From Clostridium simiarum (GTDB lineage Bacteria; Bacillota; Clostridia; Clostridiales; Clostridiaceae), in the NCBI RefSeq assembly GCF_018919175.1, contig NZ_JAHLQL010000001.1, positions 930,001 to 994,000 of the forward strand: 64,000 bases of DNA. Direction: 5' to 3'. Positions 1-9,766 of the stretch are shown piece after piece. Below the pieces are notes generated by a model. That model searched no databases. It had not been told where the DNA came from and was given only the letters and a program-made list of their open reading frames with translations. The position numbers and the translations under genes were made by a program. Numbering within the stretch: position 1 is the stretch's first letter; the number at the start of each line of letters is the position of its first letter.

Positions 1-597
1 TTTTTCTAATTCTTGGACTTTAAACTCTACATATTCCTTTATTAAAGGGTGTTTTTTATTTATTAACAAAGGGCTTATATGATAATAAATTGGATCTTTA
101 ATATATATTCCATGACACTGATTATCATATCTTACCTTAATTATTTGGTAATAAATATCTTCATCTTTACACAACTCTTCATCTAATATTTGAAAATTAT
201 TATTATAAAGATATTCTCTTAATATCTCTGGGTTCTGGGTAGGTTGCAACACAATGTATTGAAGTTCTTTCACCTTATCAAAGCTATCAATTAATATATC
301 TCTAATGAGATTACCTCCCATTCCTGCTATTATAGAACCTTGAACTTCTTTTTTTTTAACTGTGTTTAATCCTGGTCCTTTTCTACATTGTATTCTACTC
401 TCTAACCCATAGGATTTTATATTATTTAAGGCTCTTTCTACAGGTCCTTTGTTTATATCAGAAGCTATGGCAAAATTACATATGCCAAGCTGTATAAGTT
501 TTATTGGTACATATCCATGATCTGTACCTACATCTATTATAGATTCACATTTACTACATAAATTAATAATTTTATTTAACCTATTACTTAATTCCAT
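1..597 (-). CDS. trmK: tRNA (adenine(22)-N1)-methyltransferase TrmK, 3' end cut by window edge
   Basis: Class I SAM-dependent methyltransferase that methylates A22 of tRNA in the cytoplasm. The reading frame starts at the ATG at 597, preceded by an AAGGGAGAAG ribosome binding site, and runs off the left edge without a stop. The first residues read MELSNRLNKIINLC, followed by the SAM-binding segment IDVGTDHGYVPIKL and the family signature GMGGNLI. About 199 residues are visible; the family is usually about 230, so only the C-terminal tail is missing. It lies 14 bases behind the PH-like gene, in the rpoD neighbourhood where trmK is found in Firmicutes. Identification rests on these motifs and context. 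Confidence 0.88.
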   Translation of the reverse strand, partial: MELSNRLNKIINLCSKCESIIDVGTDHGYVPIKLIQLGICNFAIASDINKGPVERALNNIKSYGLESRIQCRKGPGLNTVKKKEVQGSIIAGMGGNLIRDILIDSFDKVKELQYIVLQPTQNPEILREYLYNNNFQILDEELCKDEDIYYQIIKVRYDNQCHGIYIKDPIYYHISPLLINKKHPLIKEYVEFKVQELEK

Positions 598-611
598 TTC
601 TTCTCCCTTGT

Positions 612-1499
612 CTATGCAAAAATAAATATCACTCTAACCTGAATTATTAAAAATAAAATTGATATTATTAAAGGTATATACATGTATTTATATGCGGATT
701 TCTTGTCGTACTTTGCATAAAAGTATGACGCATAATGCATACAAAATAATATTACCATATTAAATACTCCATAAGTCATTTGTCTAAAGGCAAATTGTTT
801 ACCTGAGCCATATTGAGTAGGTTTAAAGTAAATATTAAAATTCAAAGGCATTTTAGCTGGTAAGCTGTTACTTAAATATAGAATGAATGGATTTAATATA
901 ATAAAAAATGTAATAATAGTTGTCATTATCAATGGTACTAAAAACTTCTTTTCCTTATACATATCTATATTTTTTTTATACTCCACATAAAACTCTTTGT
1001 TTTCTATGCCCTTTTCTTCTAATTTTTTTATAAATTCATTAAAATTATTAGGAGAAAGTCCATATATTCTATTTAGTGCTTTTATATATATTATCCCTTT
1101 TGAATCAGTAATAAAAGTATTTGAAATACCTACTTTTTCTATAAAACTCTTTCCAATATGAAACCTATGATTCCCTATTCCAGATAATTTCACACCGTCT
1201 ATTTTACCTTTTATTATTGTATAAGATTCCATATCCTTATAGGGGATTAATATTTTTTTTAGCCCAAATAGAAAAGATATAGAAATATCCTCCTCCCCCA
1301 ATTCATAACTAAGTGATTTTACTAATGCAAGATAGTAAATACAATAAATGCTTAACGCAAACATCCCCAAAATAAAAATATATTGTGCAATATAAGTATT
1401 TGCAAAGTAGATTAGAATACCTAATGCACCATTTCCCAGCAATAATAGCAATAGTATATAAGCATATACCTTTGCTTTTTCTGGTTTGTAGATTTCCAT
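612..1499 (-). CDS. PH-like domain membrane protein of unknown function
   Basis: A 295-residue protein with two adjacent hydrophobic N-terminal segments (about 12-33 and 38-58), a soluble mixed beta region (about 65-170) that resembles the bacterial PH-like fold often placed between membrane helices, and three C-terminal hydrophobic segments (about 186-210, 240-262, 272-294). No catalytic motif is visible. The ATG has an AGAGGTGAG site four bases upstream. It sits between the rpoD terminator and trmK and has its own promoter-like sequence, so it is probably co-transcribed with trmK. The family assignment is my reading of the pattern, not a match; the function is unknown. Confidence 0.75.
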   Translation of the reverse strand: MEIYKPEKAKVYAYILLLLLLGNGALGILIYFANTYIAQYIFILGMFALSIYCIYYLALVKSLSYELGEEDISISFLFGLKKILIPYKDMESYTIIKGKIDGVKLSGIGNHRFHIGKSFIEKVGISNTFITDSKGIIYIKALNRIYGLSPNNFNEFIKKLEEKGIENKEFYVEYKKNIDMYKEKKFLVPLIMTTIITFFIILNPFILYLSNSLPAKMPLNFNIYFKPTQYGSGKQFAFRQMTYGVFNMVILFCMHYASYFYAKYDKKSAYKYMYIPLIISILFLIIQVRVIFIFA

Positions 1500-1518
1500 A
1501 AACTCACCTCTATGAGCT

Positions 1519-1547
1519 ATTATAGCATAGTAAAGCTAAGTTTTGAA
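1519..1547 (-). promoter_or_regulatory. Likely SigA promoter of the PH-like gene and trmK
   Basis: On the minus strand the sequence holds TTCAAA, 17 bases, then TGCTATAAT, an extended -10. The -35 half is weak, but TGCTATAAT also occurs in front of cdd, rpsT and the gene at 46986. It lies about 20 bases from the start codon. Confidence 0.5.
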
Positions 1548-1607
1548 TATTTTGCAATGTAAAATATAGAAACCTTCATAAATATTTATCCCTTTGACTA
1601 GAAAACT

Positions 1608-1655
1608 AAAAAGCCTTTGTTCAAAAATCTAGTGACTTTTAAACAAAGACTTTTT
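1608..1655 (-). terminator. Rho-independent terminator after rpoD
   Basis: Arms AAAAAGTCTTTGTT and AACAAAGGCTTTTT pair on the minus strand around a loop of about 20 bases and are followed by a T-rich stretch. It lies about 40 bases after the rpoD stop and separates rpoD from the PH-like gene. Confidence 0.75.
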
Positions 1656-1694
1656 TAAATATTATTCAAAGCTTAATATTTAAATTATTTATAC

Positions 1695-2762
1695 TTAATC
1701 TAAGTAATCTTTTAATTTCTTACTTCTGCTTGGATGCCTTAATTTCCTAAGAGCTTTTGCTTCAATCTGTCTTATTCTTTCTCTTGTAACATTGAATTCC
1801 TTACCTACTTCTTCTAGGGTTCTAGCTCTTCCATCGTCTAACCCAAATCTAAGTCTTAAAACTTTTTCCTCTCTTGGAGTTAAAGTATCTAATACATTTA
1901 TGAGTTGTTCTTTAAGCATGGTGAAAGCGGCTGCTTCTGCTGGAGCTGGTGCCTCATCATCTGGAATAAAGTCTCCAAGATGACTATCTTCTTCCTCTCC
2001 GATAGGAGTTTCTAAAGATACTGGTTCTTGAGCTATTTTCATTATATCTCTTACCTTATCTACTGGCATATCCATTATATTAGCTATTTCCTCAGGCTGT
2101 GGTGCTCTTCCAAGCTCTTGAAGTAGTTGTCTTTCTACCCTGATTAATTTATTTATTGTCTCTACCATATGTACAGGTATTCTTATAGTTCTAGCTTGAT
2201 CTGCAATAGCTCTAGTAATAGCCTGCCTTATCCACCAAGTAGCATAGGTACTAAATTTAAAGCCTTTTCTATAGTCAAACTTTTCTACTGCTTTAATAAG
2301 ACCTAGATTCCCTTCCTGTATAAGATCTAGAAATAGCATACCTCTACCTACATATCTTTTAGCAATACTTACTACAAGTCTAAGGTTAGCCTCAGCTAAC
2401 TTTTTCTTTGCTACTGGATCTCCCTCTTCTATCCTCTCTGCTAACTCTATTTCTTCTTCAGAAGATAAAAGCGGAACTTTACCTATTTCTTTAAGATACA
2501 TTCTTACAGGGTCATCAATAGATATGCCTTCGGGTACAGATAAATCAAGATCCTCTTCTTCTTCTTCAACCTCATCTTGCATGTCCCCAACAATATCTAT
2601 TCCCATAGACTCCAAAACTTCATATATTTTCTCAATTTGCTCTGGGCTTAAATCTATTTCATCAAGTTCATCCATTATCTCTTTGTAAGTTAAAGTACCT
2701 GCACTTTTACCCTTTTCTATAAGTTTTTTTACTAGGGCCATTTTTGCACCTTTATCCTTCAT
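1695..2762 (-). CDS. rpoD: RNA polymerase primary sigma factor SigA/RpoD
   Basis: Housekeeping sigma factor, 355 residues from the start chosen here. An ATG 21 bases further upstream is in frame, but the AAGGAGGT site lies seven bases before the ATG at 2762 ([10 protein letters not shown]), which also fits other SigA proteins. Order: region 1.1 N-terminal domain, acidic linker with an EEEEEDLDL run, region 1.2 ([11 protein letters not shown]), regions 2.1-2.4 with the core-binding and -10 helices ([30 protein letters not shown]), region 3, and region 4.2 HTH ending in [20 protein letters not shown]. It follows dnaG by a few tens of bases, the classic macromolecular synthesis operon. Confidence 0.98.
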   Translation of the reverse strand: MKDKGAKMALVKKLIEKGKSAGTLTYKEIMDELDEIDLSPEQIEKIYEVLESMGIDIVGDMQDEVEEEEEDLDLSVPEGISIDDPVRMYLKEIGKVPLLSSEEEIELAERIEEGDPVAKKKLAEANLRLVVSIAKRYVGRGMLFLDLIQEGNLGLIKAVEKFDYRKGFKFSTYATWWIRQAITRAIADQARTIRIPVHMVETINKLIRVERQLLQELGRAPQPEEIANIMDMPVDKVRDIMKIAQEPVSLETPIGEEEDSHLGDFIPDDEAPAPAEAAAFTMLKEQLINVLDTLTPREEKVLRLRFGLDDGRARTLEEVGKEFNVTRERIRQIEAKALRKLRHPSRSKKLKDYLD

Positions 2763-2786
2763 TGTCTTACCTCCTTCCGCCATTAC

Positions 2787-4565
2787 CTAATCCCTCCCTG
2801 TCTCTTTCTGAAGCCTCATAAGCTCTGTAGTCAATCTCAAAGATTCTTCTATATCTCCTCTTGACTCTAATTCCTTCATCTTAATCATAATTCTTTTTTT
2901 CGACTCCTCTAGCTTATAAATTTTAATATTTTCCAAATAATCTTTAACGAGTTTTACTTTATCACTATCTTCATCTAAAAGTTTTAATTCCTGAATAAAT
3001 ATCCATTCTTTAGCGCTCTCAGTATCATCGCATTTAGATTCAATATATTTATATCTATCCATTTCTTTGATATTTTCACTGTCTAATATCAAATCAAATA
3101 TTTTTTTATGAGAATCTATTATAAGACTATTTTTTTCAACATTTTCTTTTATATATTCATATATTTCTTTATCTTCCATCATAAATTTCAATAAGCTTCT
3201 TTCAGCTTTTAAATAAGCTGGTTCTAAATATAATTTTGGTCCAAAACTCTCTGGACTATTCATCTTACTATCATTATTCAGTTCCTTTTTCACATATCTC
3301 TTCAGAAGATCATAAAAAGCTTGCTCCTTTATACCTGTTTCTTCTGATATCTTTTTTACATAAACATCCTGTTCAATAAGATCCAACTCTCTTATTACAT
3401 CAGTAACTTCTTTTGCATACTTAATTAAATGAGTATCATTGGATAAATCTTTACCTGCTTTTACCTTATTTAATTTATATTCAATTAATGGAATAGCAGA
3501 ATCCATTAAAGCTAAAAAAGCTTCCTTACCATGACTTTTAACATAATCATCTGGATCTTTACCATCAGGTACTGTAAGAACTCTTACATCAAATCCAACA
3601 CTTTTTAATACATCAAGCCCTCTTAATGTTGCCATTTGTCCAGCTAAATCAGCATCATAAGATATTATAACCTTATCTGCATATCTTTTTAATAATCTGG
3701 CCTGGTTTACTGTAAGGGCTGTGCCTAGTGATGCCACCACATTAGTTATTCCAACTTGATGTAATGATATACAATCCATATACCCTTCCACTATAACAAA
3801 GGTTCTACTATTATTACCTTTTATAGCAAAATTAAGCCCATAAAGATTTGTTCTCTTTGAAAACAGCAAGGTTTCTGGCGAGTTAAGGTATTTAGGTTTA
3901 GATTCATCTAGTACTCTTCCACCAAAACCTATTACTTTGCCTCTATGATCAAATACTGGGAACATAACTCTGTTCCTAAATCTATCATAAAATCCACCTT
4001 TATCTTTAGCTATAGCAAGACCTGCCTCACTTATTAATTGAGGAGAAAATCCCTTAGTTTTTAAGAATTTTAAAAGGCTATCCCAACTGTTTAAAGAATA
4101 ACCCAACCCAAATCTTCTTATAGTAGCTTCAGATATACCTCTTCTTAAAAAATACCCCTTTGCTGTAGAGTTTCTATTTAAATTACTGAAGAAGAATCTA
4201 GCTGACTCTGTATTTATCTTATATAAAACCTCTCTTTTATCTTTTCCTTTTTTATTTTGGCCTTGTTCTAAACTTATGTTGGCCCTTTCTGCAAGATATT
4301 CCAAAGCTTCCACATAAGACAAATTTTTATTTTTCATAACAAAGGTAATTACATTGCCTGCTTCTCCGCAACCAAAGCACTTGTATATCTGTTTATCCAC
4401 AGAGACACTAAAGGAAGGTGTTTTTTCATTATGAAAAGGGCAAAGTCCAATATAATTTCTTCCTGCACGTCTTAATCTGACACTTTCTGATATAATATCT
4501 ACTATATCATTTTGGTCCTTTATCCTTTCTATAATTTCTTCTGGTATGGCCAATGAAATTCCCAC
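2787..4565 (-). CDS. dnaG: DNA primase DnaG
   Basis: Makes RNA primers for replication with the replicative helicase. 592 residues, GTG start. The N-terminal zinc ribbon has Cys42, His45, Cys63 and Cys66 (CPFHNEKTPSF and CFGCGEAGN). The catalytic core follows, with EGYMD of the Toprim domain and the downstream DADLAGQ acidic motif. The C-terminal third is the helical helicase-binding region. The preceding AT-rich gap carries a sigma-H-like promoter (see 4601). It is co-directional with rpoD, 24 bases apart. No damage seen. Confidence 0.98.
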   Translation of the reverse strand: MGISLAIPEEIIERIKDQNDIVDIISESVRLRRAGRNYIGLCPFHNEKTPSFSVSVDKQIYKCFGCGEAGNVITFVMKNKNLSYVEALEYLAERANISLEQGQNKKGKDKREVLYKINTESARFFFSNLNRNSTAKGYFLRRGISEATIRRFGLGYSLNSWDSLLKFLKTKGFSPQLISEAGLAIAKDKGGFYDRFRNRVMFPVFDHRGKVIGFGGRVLDESKPKYLNSPETLLFSKRTNLYGLNFAIKGNNSRTFVIVEGYMDCISLHQVGITNVVASLGTALTVNQARLLKRYADKVIISYDADLAGQMATLRGLDVLKSVGFDVRVLTVPDGKDPDDYVKSHGKEAFLALMDSAIPLIEYKLNKVKAGKDLSNDTHLIKYAKEVTDVIRELDLIEQDVYVKKISEETGIKEQAFYDLLKRYVKKELNNDSKMNSPESFGPKLYLEPAYLKAERSLLKFMMEDKEIYEYIKENVEKNSLIIDSHKKIFDLILDSENIKEMDRYKYIESKCDDTESAKEWIFIQELKLLDEDSDKVKLVKDYLENIKIYKLEESKKRIMIKMKELESRGDIEESLRLTTELMRLQKETGRD

Positions 4566-4600
4566 CTATCCTAATGCATAATTTCAACAAAGCATTATAT

Positions 4601-4627
4601 ATTCGACATAAAATATTGTATTCCTTC
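4601..4627 (-). promoter_or_regulatory. Sigma-H-type promoter in front of dnaG-rpoD
   Basis: The minus strand reads GAAGGAATA, 11 bases, GTCGAAT, which fits the known sigma-H consensus RNAGGAWWW-N11/12-RNNGAAT at every defined position. The predicted start is about 30 bases before the dnaG start codon. In Bacillus subtilis the dnaG-sigA operon also has a sigma-H promoter, so the match has functional precedent. Not tested here. Confidence 0.6.
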
Positions 4628-4656
4628 TTTATTTTAAAAATTTTTGTAACATTATA

Positions 4657-4672
4657 ATATTCTAGAGAATAT
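4657..4672. promoter_or_regulatory. Perfect 16-base palindrome next to a TATAAT box upstream of dnaG
   Basis: ATATTCTAGAGAATAT is a perfect palindrome abutting a minus-strand TATAAT (4651-4656). It occupies the spacer between the -10 and any -35 of a possible SigA promoter, as an operator would. The -35 hexamer is poor. AT-rich sequence makes short palindromes common, so this is only a candidate. The remainder of the gap 4628-4804 shows no gene. Confidence 0.3.
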
Positions 4673-4804
4673 CATAAGCTTTTAAGTATATATTCTTTAT
4701 AAATTTTAAATCTCCTTCAAGATTTCATATATTTATGTATATTTTATATAATAATTTCATTAAATAGTCTACCCATAACAATGGTAAAATTATTCCTAAT
4801 TTTC

Positions 4805-5839
4805 TTAATATATTACAAACTTTGGAACGTAAATTTTATTAAACAAAACCAGACAATAATCATCACTCATTCCTGCAATATAATCCGTTACTCCTCGCTC
4901 CTTACCTTCTTTTTCGACAATATTTTTGTATATGTGAGGCATTTCTTCTATATGCTTCATGTAATAATCATAAACATTATGTAAAACAAACTTCGCCTTC
5001 TCTCTCTCTTCTTTTAATATAGAACCTAAATATATCTTTTGAAACATAAATTTTCTAAGCTGAGCTAAAGCATGGCCTATATCTTTACTTAAAGATACTT
5101 CTAATATACCTTTATCTATATTATCTAAAGTATTATATACACAATCATTAACTAATGTATTAATCCTCTCTCCATGAGTTTTTCCTAATATATTAATAAG
5201 CTCCTCTGGTATATCTTTAATCCTGAGCAAACCAGCTCTTATGGAATCATCTATATCATGGTTTACATAGGCTATTTTATCACTATATTTAACCACTTGA
5301 CCCTCTAAGGTTATGGCTCTATTAACTTTAGAGGAATTAGAAAAGCCGCTATGTTTTAAAATTCCATCTAAAACTTCTTCTGTAAGATTTAACCCTTTTC
5401 CGTTTTTCTCTAAATATTTTAAAACTCTTATGCTTTGCTCGTTATGTTTGAACCCTCCAGGTAAAAGCTCATTTAACACTTCTTCTCCATTATGAGCAAA
5501 AGCTACATGTCCTAAATCATGACCAAGTGCTATGGCTTCAATAAGGTCCTCATTTAATCCTATGCCCTTTCCTATTGTTTTAGAAATTTGAGAGACTTCT
5601 AATGTATGGGTAAGCCTAGTTCTATAATGATCCCCTGAGGTTTTTATATAAACCTGAGTTTTGTGCTTTAATCTCCTAAAAGATTTACTATGAACTATTC
5701 TATCCCTATCAATCATGTAAGGCGTTCTAATATCCTCTAGCTCCTCCATTTTTGCTCGTCCCTTAGTATTTTTGGAAAGCGCTGCCCCTTTTATGAGGGT
5801 TATTTCCTCATTTCTTTGAATCTTATCTCTGATTAGCAC
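4805..5839 (-). CDS. dGTP triphosphohydrolase-like HD-domain dNTPase
   Basis: HD-superfamily enzyme related to Dgt, which splits dNTPs into nucleoside and tripolyphosphate. Metal-binding signature residues are visible: His at RLTHTLEV and the pair in [15 protein letters not shown], plus an Asp in the [14 protein letters not shown] segment. The length, about 344 residues, fits the short deoxyguanosinetriphosphate triphosphohydrolase-like class of Firmicutes. A GTG at 5848 is also in frame but overlaps the ribosome binding site GAGAGGTGG; the GTG at 5839 has proper spacing and is used here. Single gene; divergent from the CotS-like gene. Substrate specificity cannot be read from sequence. Confidence 0.88.
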   Translation of the reverse strand: MLIRDKIQRNEEITLIKGAALSKNTKGRAKMEELEDIRTPYMIDRDRIVHSKSFRRLKHKTQVYIKTSGDHYRTRLTHTLEVSQISKTIGKGIGLNEDLIEAIALGHDLGHVAFAHNGEEVLNELLPGGFKHNEQSIRVLKYLEKNGKGLNLTEEVLDGILKHSGFSNSSKVNRAITLEGQVVKYSDKIAYVNHDIDDSIRAGLLRIKDIPEELINILGKTHGERINTLVNDCVYNTLDNIDKGILEVSLSKDIGHALAQLRKFMFQKIYLGSILKEEREKAKFVLHNVYDYYMKHIEEMPHIYKNIVEKEGKERGVTDYIAGMSDDYCLVLFNKIYVPKFVIY

Positions 5840-5988
5840 ATTAACCACCTCTCTTTATAAATAAATTCTATAATATAATTTAAAATCCTCTATTTTAGGT
5901 ATATATATAAGATAAAAATTATTTTTTAAGTATATTAATCTCTCCATTTTAATATTATTATAGTGAATTAATTTTTAGGAGTGTTATT

Positions 5989-7056
5989 ATGCCTTCTCAA
6001 GCAAAAGAAGTTTCTTATAATCTATTATCTGAATATAATATAAAAAAAATAATACTTCCTCACTACGGTTTAGAAGACTATGATGTTACTCAGATTAAAT
6101 TTAAAGATACAGATAAACAAAGAGCTGTTTATAAAATAGATAATGAAAAAAATGCTTATTGCTTAAAAAAAGTCTATTATGATGTAGGTGAATTATTATT
6201 TGTATATTCTGCCATAGAATGGCTATACAGAAATAATATAAAAGTCCCTAGAATCTTACCTACAAAAGAAAATGGTAGATTCGTAATGGAAAATAACATG
6301 CTGTTTATATTAACTCCTTGGATTGATGGGAATAAATGCAACTATGATAATATAGAAAATATTATAGATGCTTCTTTTAACCTATCAAAATTTCATAATG
6401 TATGTTGCGATTTTAATCCAATTAAAGGTAGTAAATATAAAGAAGCCTATGGAGATATATGCTTATCTACCCAAAAACATTTTGATCAATTACTAAACAG
6501 TTCCAATTTGGCTTTTAAATATGGAGATAAATTTTCAAAAATATTTCTTAACAATTTTGAAAGTAGCATAAAACTTGCAAAATTAGCCTTAGATGTATCT
6601 TTTAATACTAACGTGAGTAATCTTAGTATTTCTCTATGCCATGGTGATTATGTAAATAAAAATATAATATTTGATAATGCAAATAATGTTTGGACCATAG
6701 ATTTTGATAAATGTAAAATTGATTATTGCGTTCATGATATCTCTTATTTTTTAAGAAGATTATTAAAAAGAGATAATACTCGCTGGGATCTAGAAATAGC
6801 CATAAGCGCTTTAAAGAGATATGAAAACGTAAGAAAACTATCTCTTGATGAATACAAATATATATTAGTATATTTGGCCTTTCCTCAAAAATATTGGAAG
6901 ATATCCCGTGACTATTATAACAATATAAATAAATGTAACAAGTCATCTTTTTGTAATTTATTAAATAAATCCATCTCTAAAAATAATTATCAACTTCAAT
7001 TTGCCTTTGCATTTAAAGATTATATAGAAAATAAATTTAAATGCAAAATAAATTAA
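5989..7056 (+). CDS. CotS-family spore coat / kinase-like protein
   Basis: 355 residues with the aminoglycoside-phosphotransferase-like fold of the CotS family of spore coat proteins. The kinase-like catalytic loop reads LCHGDYVNKNI and the metal-binding motif is WTIDFDKC; an N-terminal lobe with KKVYYDVGELL is also present. The core catalytic Asp and Asn are kept, so it could be an active small-molecule or glycan kinase rather than only a structural protein. ATG at 5989 has an AGGAG site. It stands alone on the plus strand, between the divergent dNTPase gene and convergent ppdK. Which coat layer it belongs to is unknown. Confidence 0.82.
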   Translation: MPSQAKEVSYNLLSEYNIKKIILPHYGLEDYDVTQIKFKDTDKQRAVYKIDNEKNAYCLKKVYYDVGELLFVYSAIEWLYRNNIKVPRILPTKENGRFVMENNMLFILTPWIDGNKCNYDNIENIIDASFNLSKFHNVCCDFNPIKGSKYKEAYGDICLSTQKHFDQLLNSSNLAFKYGDKFSKIFLNNFESSIKLAKLALDVSFNTNVSNLSISLCHGDYVNKNIIFDNANNVWTIDFDKCKIDYCVHDISYFLRRLLKRDNTRWDLEIAISALKRYENVRKLSLDEYKYILVYLAFPQKYWKISRDYYNNINKCNKSSFCNLLNKSISKNNYQLQFAFAFKDYIENKFKCKIN

Positions 7057-7083
7057 AAGGACCATCCTAAAGGATAGTCCTTC
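7056..7083. terminator. Bidirectional terminator between the CotS-like gene and ppdK
   Basis: Stem AAGGACCATCC / GGATAGTCCTT with a short AAA loop. On the minus strand it is followed by TTTTAATTT, so it serves ppdK best; on the plus strand the T-run is weaker. It lies in the 40-base gap between the convergent genes. Confidence 0.75.
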
Positions 7084-7096
7084 ATACTTTTATATA

Positions 7097-9724
7097 TTAT
7101 CTCTTGTTTTTAACTTGAGCTTGAGCAGCAGCAAGCCTTGCTAGAGGTACTCTAAATGGTGAGCAAGAAACATAGTTTAATCCTACATTGTGGCAGAATT
7201 CAACTGATGATGGATCTCCACCATGTTCTCCACATATACCAAGTTTTATTTCTGGTCTAGTCTTTCTACCTCTTTCAGCTGCAATTTCAACTAATTGACC
7301 TACTCCAGTTTGATCTAATTTAGCAAATGGATCGAATTCGTAAACTTTCTTTTCATAGTAGTCTTTTAAGAAGTTACCAGCATCATCTCTTGAGAATCCA
7401 AAAGTCATTTGTGTTAAGTCATTTGTTCCAAAAGAGAAGAATTCAGCTTCTTTAGCTATTTCATCAGCAGTTAAAGCTGCTCTTGGTATTTCTATCATTG
7501 TTCCTACCATATATTTTAGATCTACAGCTTTTTCTTTTATTATTTTATCAGCAGTAGTTGTGATTATATCTTTAACATATTTTAATTCCTTTATTTCTCC
7601 TATTAGAGGTATCATTATTTCTGGAACTATGTCAAAGCCTTTTCTTTCCTTAACTTCTATAGCTGCTTCAATAATAGCTGTTGCTTGCATTTCAGCAATT
7701 TCTGGGTAAGAAACTGCTAAACGGCATCCTCTATGTCCCATCATTGGGTTAAACTCATGTAATGATTCTATAGTTGTCTTTAAATCTTCATAAGTTAATC
7801 CCATTTCTTTTGCTAATTCTCTCACTTCATCTTCATGATGTGGTAAGAACTCATGTAGTGGTGGATCTAGAAGTCTTATAGTAACTGGTTTTCCTTCCAT
7901 TGCCTCATATAAGCCAACGAAATCTTCTTTTTGCATTGGTAATAATTTTTCTAATGCTTTTCTTCTTTGTTCTTCATTTTTAGAAACTATCATTTCTCTA
8001 ACTGCAGCTATTCTATCTTCTGCAAAGAACATATGCTCAGTTCTGCAAAGACCTATACCCTCTGCTCCAAATTTAACTGCTTGCTGTGCATCTTTTGGAG
8101 TATCAGCATTAGTTCTAACTTTTAATTTTCTTATTTCATCAGCCCAAGCCATAAATGTTTCAAAGTGTCCAGTTATTTCTGGTTCAACAGTGTTTATAGC
8201 TGATCCATATATATTTCCTGTACTTCCATCTATAGAAATATAATCTTCTGATGAATATACTTTTCCGTTAACTGTTAATTTTTTATTATCTTCGTCAACT
8301 TTTAACTCTCCGCATCCAGCAACGCAGCAAGTTCCCATTCCTCTAGCAACAACTGCAGCATGGGAAGTCATTCCACCTCTTACTGTTAATATACCTTCAG
8401 CAGCTATCATACCTTCTATATCTTCTGGAGAAGTTTCAAGTCTTACAAGAACAACCTTTTCTCCATTTTCATGTCTTACTTTAGCTTCTTCAGCTGTAAA
8501 TGCTATTTTACCGCAAGCAGCTCCTGGTGATGCAGGAAGTCCTTTAGCTATTGGAGTAGCACTTTTTAGATCTTTGCTATCAAAAGCTGGGTGTAATAAT
8601 GTATCTAATTGTTTAGGCTCAACTTTTAATATAGCTTCTTCTTTAGTTGCCATTCCTTCTTCAACAAGGTCAACAGCTATTTTAAGAGCAGCTTGAGCTG
8701 TTCTCTTACCGTTTCTTGTTTGTAAGAAGTATAGTTTTCCTTCTTCTATAGTAAACTCCATGTCTTGCATGTCTTTATAGTGATTTTCTAATGTATGAAC
8801 TATATCCATAAATTGTTTGTATATTTCTGGCATATCTTGATTAAGCTTTTCTATTGGTTCTGGAGTTCTTATACCTGCGACAACGTCTTCACCTTGTGCA
8901 TTCATTAAGTACTCAGCAAATATCTTATGTTCTCCAGTAGATGGGTTTCTTGAGAAAGCAACTCCTGTACCTGAAGTCTCTCCTTTGTTACCAAATACCA
9001 TTTCTTGAACATTAACAGCAGTTCCCCAACTTGAAGGAATATCATTTAATCTTCTATAAACTATAGCTCTTGGGTTATCCCATGATCTAAATACAGCAAG
9101 AATTGATTCAACTAATTGAGCTTTAGGATCTGATGGGAAATCTTCACCTTTTTCTTTTTTATAATATTCTTTAAATTGTCTAACCAATTCTTTTAAATCA
9201 TCAGCTGTTAAGTCTGTATCTAAATGAACACCTTTTTCTTCCTTCATCTTTTCGATTAAGGCTTCAAAGTTTTTCTTTTCTATTCCCATAACAACATCTG
9301 AGAACATTTGTATAAATCTTCTATAAGAATCATAAGCAAATCTTGGGTTGTTTGTAAGCTTTATCATAGCTTCAACGGTTTCATCATTTAGTCCAAGATT
9401 TAATATAGTATCCATCATTCCTGGCATAGAAGCTCTTGCTCCAGATCTAACTGATACTAATAACGGATTCTCTGTGCTTCCAAAGTTCTTTCCTGTTATT
9501 TTTTCAAGTTCAGTCATCTTTTGATATATCTGGTCAATAACTTCTTTAGCTATAACCTTACCATCATCATAATATTTGTTGCATGCTTCTGTTGTTACAG
9601 TAAATCCTTGTGGAACTGGTATTCCCAAGCTAGTCATTTCTGCAAGGTTAGCTCCTTTACCTCCAAGGATGTTTTTCATTGAAGCATCGCCTTCACTAAA
9701 AAGGTAAACATATTTCTTTTCCAT
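7097..9724 (-). CDS. ppdK: Pyruvate, phosphate dikinase
   Basis: Interconverts pyruvate + ATP + Pi and PEP + AMP + PPi in the cytoplasm. 875 residues, the normal length. N-terminal ATP-grasp domain begins LFSEGDASMKNILGGKGANL; the swivelling phosphohistidine is His455 in GGMTSHAAVVARG; the C-terminal PEP/pyruvate TIM barrel includes EGIGLCRTEHMF and GICGEHGGD with the catalytic Cys. ATG is behind GAAGGAG. Directly upstream is a CcpN-like regulator, the same pairing seen in other Firmicutes, suggesting control by that gene product. Serves glycolysis/gluconeogenesis in anaerobes with PPi-dependent metabolism. Confidence 0.98.
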   Translation of the reverse strand: MEKKYVYLFSEGDASMKNILGGKGANLAEMTSLGIPVPQGFTVTTEACNKYYDDGKVIAKEVIDQIYQKMTELEKITGKNFGSTENPLLVSVRSGARASMPGMMDTILNLGLNDETVEAMIKLTNNPRFAYDSYRRFIQMFSDVVMGIEKKNFEALIEKMKEEKGVHLDTDLTADDLKELVRQFKEYYKKEKGEDFPSDPKAQLVESILAVFRSWDNPRAIVYRRLNDIPSSWGTAVNVQEMVFGNKGETSGTGVAFSRNPSTGEHKIFAEYLMNAQGEDVVAGIRTPEPIEKLNQDMPEIYKQFMDIVHTLENHYKDMQDMEFTIEEGKLYFLQTRNGKRTAQAALKIAVDLVEEGMATKEEAILKVEPKQLDTLLHPAFDSKDLKSATPIAKGLPASPGAACGKIAFTAEEAKVRHENGEKVVLVRLETSPEDIEGMIAAEGILTVRGGMTSHAAVVARGMGTCCVAGCGELKVDEDNKKLTVNGKVYSSEDYISIDGSTGNIYGSAINTVEPEITGHFETFMAWADEIRKLKVRTNADTPKDAQQAVKFGAEGIGLCRTEHMFFAEDRIAAVREMIVSKNEEQRRKALEKLLPMQKEDFVGLYEAMEGKPVTIRLLDPPLHEFLPHHEDEVRELAKEMGLTYEDLKTTIESLHEFNPMMGHRGCRLAVSYPEIAEMQATAIIEAAIEVKERKGFDIVPEIMIPLIGEIKELKYVKDIITTTADKIIKEKAVDLKYMVGTMIEIPRAALTADEIAKEAEFFSFGTNDLTQMTFGFSRDDAGNFLKDYYEKKVYEFDPFAKLDQTGVGQLVEIAAERGRKTRPEIKLGICGEHGGDPSSVEFCHNVGLNYVSCSPFRVPLARLAAAQAQVKNKR

Positions 9725-9766
9725 GTTAACACTCCTTCAATTGTATAATGTATATTGAATTGTATT

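Noticed and set aside
1792..1983. 63-codon plus-strand frame inside rpoD
   Set aside because: Antisense shadow of the conserved sigma factor.
4781..4984. 67-codon plus-strand frame at the end of the dNTPase gene
   Set aside because: Low-complexity hydrophobic translation overlapping the 3' end of the dNTPase gene in antisense; no ribosome binding site.
6623..6946. 107-codon minus-strand open frame within the CotS-like gene
   Set aside because: Antisense to a well supported coding region; residue pattern (runs of Tyr, Ile, His) is a reverse-strand shadow; no ribosome binding site.
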